Shown one piece after another: positions 58,640 through 64,000 of a stretch of 64,000 bases of DNA. The position numbers and the translations under genes were made by a program. The notes under the pieces were generated by a model that did not search any database, had not been told where the DNA came from, and saw only the letters and a program-made list of their open reading frames with translations. Positions within the stretch are counted from its first letter, which is position 1. The number at the start of each line of letters is the position of its first letter. The stretch is from Xiphydria camelus (lineage: Eukaryota; Arthropoda; Insecta; Hymenoptera; Xiphydriidae). The stretch spans positions 15,480,143-15,544,142 of the forward strand of contig OY783195.1 of NCBI GenBank assembly GCA_963678675.1. The letters are read 5' to 3'.

Positions 58640-58841
58640 TTCAGAGCTCGACGCTGCATATAAAAAATCACGAGAAGAAAAGCTTTTACTAATATCGTCC
58701 AAAAGTTCAGATTCGTTCGCACGAAAAACTTGTCAAATAAAATTTTGTAAAGATTATAAAACTACAAAAATCTGTTCGAAGTGCGAAAAAGATGTGTGCC
58801 GAAATAGATATTTTCATTATAAGGGCGTGAAGCGCCATTTT
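58640..58841 (+). pseudogene. piggyBac transposase C-terminal Cys-rich fragment
   Basis: Reads KTCQIKFCKDYKTTKICSKC, then EKDVCRNRYFHY, before a stop: the C-x4-C...C-x2-C...C layout of piggyBac C-terminal domains. The catalytic core is missing. A splice-acceptor-like TTCCAGTTAGCTTCAG lies just upstream. Confidence 0.55.
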
Positions 58842-59195
58842 TAACGAGTGTGAAGTTTTCCGCGCGAGCGAAGCGAGTGCGGCAACCACACACGAGTTAA
58901 AACGACGCGAAACGCCCTTATAACGAATTTTATTTTTCGTCACTAAGTGGCAAATACGAGGTTGATGGGGTTGAGGACGCCCGTAAAACCGAGTTTTACG
59001 CACTGAGTGACGAAAAAGTACATTTCAGACTAAAATAATTTGTAAGCAATGTATTGAAGCCAAATAAGATATGTATACAGGGTCTTCAAGAAGTCCCGGT
59101 ACGACTGATTATCTCAGCGGGAGATCATTTTAGAGAAACATGTTTAATGCAAAACTTTTAGGATTTTTCCCTGGCGTTTTGCAGATTACAGGTTA
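58842..59195. other. Dyad-rich spacer
   Basis: AAGGGCGTGAAGCGCC and GCGAAACGCCCTTATAA form an inverted pair, as do two GTCACTxAGTGxC blocks. An ACAGGGTCTTCAAGAAGTCC word at 59079 looks like a mariner-type end. Confidence 0.4.
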
Positions 59196-60360
59196 TATAC
59201 TATTGGTCCGAGGACGCTGTACGATTCGCCGCGACAGCGTCAATGTTCGGCAAATGCTTCGAAAGAAGATCCCTAGTGTCTGAGTAAGGCGATCAGACAC
59301 TAGGAACCTTTTTCCGAAAAGATTGGTGGACGCTGCTTGCACGTCGTCACAGTCAATCATCGAGGTGTAGGCCATGGTCAGCTGTGTCTGATCGCCTATA
59401 GTCTCTCAAGCGTAGCATATCGTCCTATTAGCTCCATTCTGAGGATCACTCTGTTTGTAAATACAGCGTGATTCTCAGGATGCGGGTCATACGCTAGGCA
59501 AGTATCTCGAATCACCGACGTGCGTGCGACCTCGTGCACATTCCACGCAACTCTAGGGGGATAAGTGATATGTCATTTTTAAACATACTGACCAATGAAC
59601 AATTAATTCTCATGCCCTCATTAGCTACGGTGGCGTTTACCCTCGTTAATGAAAGCATTAGGATTGATTAATCATTAGTCAGTACGTTTAAAAGTAACAT
59701 TTAAAGAAGTCACCAGCGACAGATTCCGAGTCCCTAGGTGTACGGTCACCGGTCTGTTGACAGTTGAACCAGCTTAGTTTTGAGAGTTTTAAATTAATAC
59801 AAATTAATTATGAGTCTCATAATAACTAACGGGTTTAATTACTGACTGTTTCACGGGCTCCATTACACACGAATTGGAGTTGACAGTCACCCTAGAGTTA
59901 CGAACTCCGACCATCTCGTGGCGCCAGTAGAGTTACTTGCCTAGCGTATAGGTCGGTATGCTATGTACCGCTTTGGAGAGGGTAGACGATTAGACACTGC
60001 TGAACACTGCTTGCATCAATGATTGGTTGTGACGACATGCAAGCAGCGTCCACCAATCGTTTCGGGAGAAGGTTTCTAATGTCTGATCGCCTGACTGAGA
60101 CACTAGAGATCTTCTTTCGAAGCGTTTGCCGGACACTGCACTCTATCGCAGCCAATCGTACAGCGTCCTTAAGCCTTGTACGCACTGCGCGTTCCAGTTT
60201 CCGCGAGCCTTCGCACACAAGTACACTTCCCTTTGATGTGCGTTAAATACCGACTGGCTGCGGGTCGTCGCGACGAAGGAAAGTGTACTTGTGTGCGAAG
60301 GCTCGCATACACTGGAACGCGCAGTGCGTACAAGGCTTTAGACCAATAACATATAACCTA
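59196..60360. repeat. Complex inverted-repeat region
   Basis: Blocks near 59200-59400 recur inverted at 59960-60160 (GTCCACCAATC, GCAAGCAGCG, AGACACTAG). 60175-60340 is itself a hairpin (GTACGCACTGCGCGTTCCAG). A relative of the MITE at 22770-22985 lies at 59550-59750. No genes seen. Confidence 0.55.
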
Positions 60361-60649
60361 CAGTCTCCAAAGTGCTATGTAGCCTACCGTCCTATGATCC
60401 GCATCCTGAGAATCACTGTATATGTAGAGGGTTGAACGTTCAACTATCTATGAGAGTATTATCGAATAATGCAAATTCATAATTAAATGAAATAATGAAC
60501 TGATGCAAACATCTCTGAAATTATGATAGATATGGCAAAATGAGTAAAATTTTAACAATGCAAAGTATAGGTATTGAATTGTCAGAAGATATGGAAATGG
60601 CAAATTCGATCAAGAAGTACGCAATTTTCAAAAAAACTAGTGGTACCGT
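60361..60649. other. No gene recognised
   Basis: AT-rich sequence. Confidence 0.3.
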
Positions 60650-60905
60650 AGAGTGGGGTTACTTTGCTCCACTTTTAATATGAATGAAACAAAATGCTGT
60701 ATGAAAAATGTGTTTGAAATACCTACAATTCTAAAATTTTTAAATATGGTAATGTCAGGTTCATATAGTAACTTTTTAAAATATTTTATCACAAAAAATC
60801 TCTCCAGGATATATATATTTTTTAATTAAAAGTGGCCCAAACCATACCAATGGGTGGGGCAACTTTGCGCTACCTAATAAAACTGGCTATGACACAGGAT
60901 AAACT
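60650..60905. repeat. Partial copy of the CCGTAAAGTGGGG element
   Basis: Matches 4522-4780 closely (TGGGGTTACTTTGCTCCACT, CAAAATGCTGTAT), then stops. Confidence 0.85.
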
Positions 60906-61340
60906 GTCTCGCCGTATTTCCATATGAAAAATGCCCCGGCACCAATTAACTTTGTAAAACCTTTTATTTATTGCTTTTTATCCAAAATACCTCCACAACA
61001 AATTTCAGACCGCTAACTTCACGTACAAGGGAAATAGGGGGTAAACAACAATTAACGTTACTATTTTTTTTCTCTGGAACTATAGAAGATATCAAAGTCG
61101 TTCGAAAACTAAATTGTAGGTCTTCGTGAGTAGTATATCATATATTTTTCGGCGGCATAAAAACACTGTTTAAAGGTGTTAATTGAAAAAAAATATTTTT
61201 TGCAATGGAAAATTTATAACAATCGCTGGAGATACACCAACCAAAAAAATCATATGGAATTATCTATTAGTTAGCTATTATGTAAAACATTTGCCAAATA
61301 GTTTAATTTGGTGGAACATAGTAAACAAATTGAAAATCCT

Positions 61341-61390
61341 TTAACACGTTCACGCCGGCGCGGTACTCAGCGCCGGCGTGAACATGTTAA
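61341..61390. mobile_element. Minimal TTAA-bounded hairpin
   Basis: 50 bp: TTAACACGTTCACGCCGGCG, a short loop, then its near-complement ending TTAA. Possibly a piggyBac-type MITE reduced to its ends. Confidence 0.6.
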
Positions 61391-61444
61391 TTCATATTAT
61401 ATTATGTATATTTATTTATTTATTAATTATGTACGCACAATGTC

Positions 61445-62345
61445 TAGGGGAACGGGGGGCAGAACCGGGTAGCTAAGGTAAAATACATTTCACACACTCA
61501 ATAATTTTAATTTATAACCGGTGTTTTGGCAACAAAATACTACAAACATTATCTACAGAATATACCGACCAAATTATGAAAAAAAAATCTGTATTGACTA
61601 AAAAAGTGCATAACGAAAAGTAGTGCTAAATACGGTTTTGCCCCACCCCCGCGGCAAAACTGGGTTGAGTTATACAAGTTTGATTAAAGTGCTTTAACGC
61701 AACTATCGCATTGGAACTTATTCAAATCCTCATCCAGCCAACCAGTGCAACCTTCATGGGCCCAGTTCTCGCACGAAATACACTGAACCCATCCATCATT
61801 TCTTGCTGCCATGGAGTAGTTTTCCTCACAATAAAAAACATAGTGTATTATTTTCAAATCTTTCAGTATTTTTATCTTCCTCCTCAAAACTAGTGTCCTC
61901 TGTAGACTTTTTTGTTATCTTTATTTTTTGTTTACCTTTGTTGCCCTTTAGAAACACCGGGTAATACCCGATTATGCCCCACCCGGTTTTGCCCCAAGTC
62001 TATCTCTACAACAAATTGACTCCCAAGTTTTCAATTATAACCTATAATGGAAAACTTTTCCAACACAAATGCACTACAGAAACAGGGGTTTCAGGGTATA
62101 AGTAAACAACATCTATCAACGGAGTCCATAGTGGATTGTAGAAAGTATTTAGAATATCAAAAATAACATTACGTACCTAATAAAACACGTGCTGTCCAAT
62201 AACTCACGAACGCTGCGATGCCTACGCCATACAAATATTCTGTGAACTAGCGGGAGTGTGACGACTATTTTGTAGCATTGGTTCATAGATAGCGTGGTCA
62301 GGTATGAAATTAAATGCCCTACCCGGTTTTACCCCTCGTTCCCCT
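61445..62345. mobile_element. Element with AGGGGAACGGGGGGC termini and PHD-finger fragment
   Basis: Ends TAGGGGAACGGGGGGCAGAA and CCCGGTTTTACCCCTCGTTC are inverted. Repeated GGGGCAAAACCGGG/GCCCCACCC words lie inside both ends. Carries the PHD fragment at 61684-61887. Confidence 0.65.
61684..61887 (-). pseudogene. PHD-finger C-terminal transposase exon
   Basis: WVQCISCENWAHEGCTGW and FQCDSC fit the C-x2-C...W-x-H-x2-C...C-x2-C half of a PHD finger. Such fingers end some insect pogo/jerky-type DDE transposases. The stop is at 61684 and the 5' side begins at an intron-like junction near 61830. The DDE domain is not in the window. Confidence 0.55.
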
Positions 62346-63160
62346 ATATTGTTTTATAATATACATAATATATAATAATGTGTACAAAAAACAAGTAATT
62401 TATATAATTTACATAATCTTGGTAGATGAGTTGGTCACATCAAATATATTGGTAAATATTTCGGCAGGTCTAACAATTTTAGATTTTTTAAATTCAGCGG
62501 GCATGTAACTAATAATAAATTATAGCAGCTATATGCGAACAGCATCCTACTATCCTACTGCCATTAGCACAATCACAAGTAGTGTATCTTACAATTAGTA
62601 CATCCTTGTAACTGCTCACGTTTGGCTATTGCTGGGATTTTTTTCTTCACATTCACATTAAAAATATTCTATGGATAATTGAAATATGAGCCAAACAACC
62701 TTGTTCCGTCGTACAATAAACGGACTTCGATATATCGGTTCTTACCACTCTGTATCATCGCGATCTATGTACCTCTCTAATCTAGAGTCAATCTCACCAC
62801 CAGTCACAATGGTGAGGCGATATGTTTCCGCGAATCTAGGCTGCTAATGAGCTTGTAGCCCCGCACCTTTCCCGAAAAGTCCAATTAACGAAAGTGTCGG
62901 AATAAGCCGTCTTTCGCAGTAAAGGGGAGCTTGTAAAGGGGAGAAATGACGAATTCAATAGATGACCGATCAGATAAACGTAATACCTGTCTTGTCAAGT
63001 CGCTTTATCATTCCGCATAGCCTAACTCCTTGCCAACTAGAACCGGAACTCGGAAAATACATAATGTCAACCCTTGTTCTAAATTCTCTTCTAGCCAATC
63101 AGGGCGCAATGCATCAATCCACGCTACTCCCACCATAGTCCAATTACTTTTACATTTAAG
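62346..63160. other. Repeat debris, no gene
   Basis: 62700-62960 shares CGAATCTAGGCT, TTCCGTCG and GAAATGACGAATTCAATAGA words with repeats near 36420, 39840 and 47280. Nothing coding seen. Confidence 0.35.
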
Positions 63161-63165
63161 CTATA

Positions 63166-63549
63166 CAGGGTGTTACTTAATGATAGGCCGTAATTGCAAG
63201 GGCACATTACTGAATCAATTTCCAGTAGAAAAGTTCATATTAACATGTGTCCTAAAATGACTGGTTTTCAAGATACAGGAGGTCCCCCGGGACGCCACTG
63301 GAACTCATAATTATCTTCTAGTTAGTGCTAACTTAGCGTCTTATTACAATAAACAACAGTGCCAAATGTCAACAAAATCGGCACAAGGATCTTTGAAATA
63401 TTATTAAAAAATCGATTTTTTTTAAACTTTGACGTCCTGTATCTTGGAAACCAGATATTTTAGGACACATATTAATATGAACTTTTCTACTGGAAATTGA
63501 TTCAGTAATGTGCCCTTGCAATTACGGCCTATCATTAAGTAACACCCTG
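63166..63549. mobile_element. Mariner-type MITE
   Basis: CAGGGTGTTACTTAATGATA ends with TA on both sides; arms of about 130 bp. Confidence 0.8.
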
Positions 63550-63637
63550 TATAAGCCGAAACCAAATATGCGTTAACCAATGTATGTGACGAAGTGTATC
63601 GGAACGTATGCAATGCACTCAGTGTTGGTAAAGTGAA

Positions 63638-63862
63638 ATGGATAAGTGTCTTAATTGTAACCTAAGTGTTAAAAAATTCCGCGGCAAGTCGAAGATAATT
63701 GTTACAGATGAAGAAGTACACAAATATCAAGCCTGTTATAACAACACTGTCCAAATAGGTTCAATATTCTGTAGCAAATGCAGATTAATCATATATAAGC
63801 AGGCAGAGGAGTCATGTAGCTGCCATAATTTATTATTTGTCACACGACCGTTACAAGTCTAA
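63638..63862 (+). CDS. N-terminal Cys-rich exon, unidentified
   Basis: Starts MDKCLNCNLSV and has IFCSKCR about 35 residues on, a C-x2-C...C-x2-C pair, then a CSCH cluster. This looks like the small zinc-binding N-terminus found on several insect transposases, but no family is assigned. An acidic piece follows after 63890 (TTVEENSDDD-like, near 63922-63950). The remainder lies beyond the window. Confidence 0.35.
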   Translation: MDKCLNCNLSVKKFRGKSKIIVTDEEVHKYQACYNNTVQIGSIFCSKCRLIIYKQAEESCSCHNLLFVTRPLQV

Positions 63863-64000
63863 AATCGTTAGACCAGCGGAAATATTGACCAATATATTTG
63901 ACGTAACCACCTTATCTACCACCGTTGAGGAGAATAGTGACGATGACTAAAGGTACGATTCCGAAGGCGACCGCAGCAACCGACTGCAACTGCAGGCTGC

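Overview
This window is eukaryotic, AT-rich and almost certainly from an insect. It has GT-AG introns, no operon-like packing, and dense nested transposable elements (TEs) of insect types: BEL/Pao, a non-LTR element with an APE endonuclease, Tc1/mariner, piggyBac, P element and PIF/Harbinger. The non-LTR open frames resemble ones I associate with Hymenoptera; that is an impression, not a measurement. I recognise only one host-gene segment, an exon of a FEM1B homologue at 43480-43640 (+).

Layout. 1-2478 (-): 5' end of a BEL/Pao element (LTR, primer-binding site, gag broken by a MITE). 2479-4328: short inverted-repeat element related to the large one further right. 4522-8000: TA-flanked element and several MITEs. 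8066-9257 and 16192-17640 (-): two halves of one non-LTR retrotransposon, split by a 6.9-kb DNA transposon (9258-16191). 17977-23680: nested TTAA- and TA-flanked elements, including a piggyBac deletion derivative. 24247-29095: minisatellite-ended element, tRNA-like inverted repeat, PIF/Harbinger remnant, broken P-element transposase. 30190-31125 (-): second, decayed XPG-like nuclease gene. 32024-43090: fold-back element built of ~187-bp satellite monomers, then a ~4.4-kb Harbinger-related palindrome. 43480-43640: FEM1B exon. 44025-64000: second fold-back element, mariner derivatives, many MITEs, piggyBac and PHD-finger fragments.

The most interesting object is the 9258-16191 element. It has ~470-bp terminal inverted repeats and a five-exon gene of about 1,600 codons, open except for one in-frame TAA. 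The gene runs from N-terminal Cys/His modules through a central domain to a C-terminal domain carrying the ordered acidic motifs of XPG/FEN1-type nucleases, then an acidic tail. It best fits the XPG-nuclease branch of the Academ transposons (from memory, unsearched). A shorter relative (2479-4328) and a diverged second gene with a CXC-type cysteine tail (30190-31125) suggest at least two lineages of this machinery here.

Many nested insertions can be dated relative to one another because an uninterrupted copy of the target lies in the same window: the LINE frame, satellite monomers, the opposite palindrome arm and a paralogous direct repeat.
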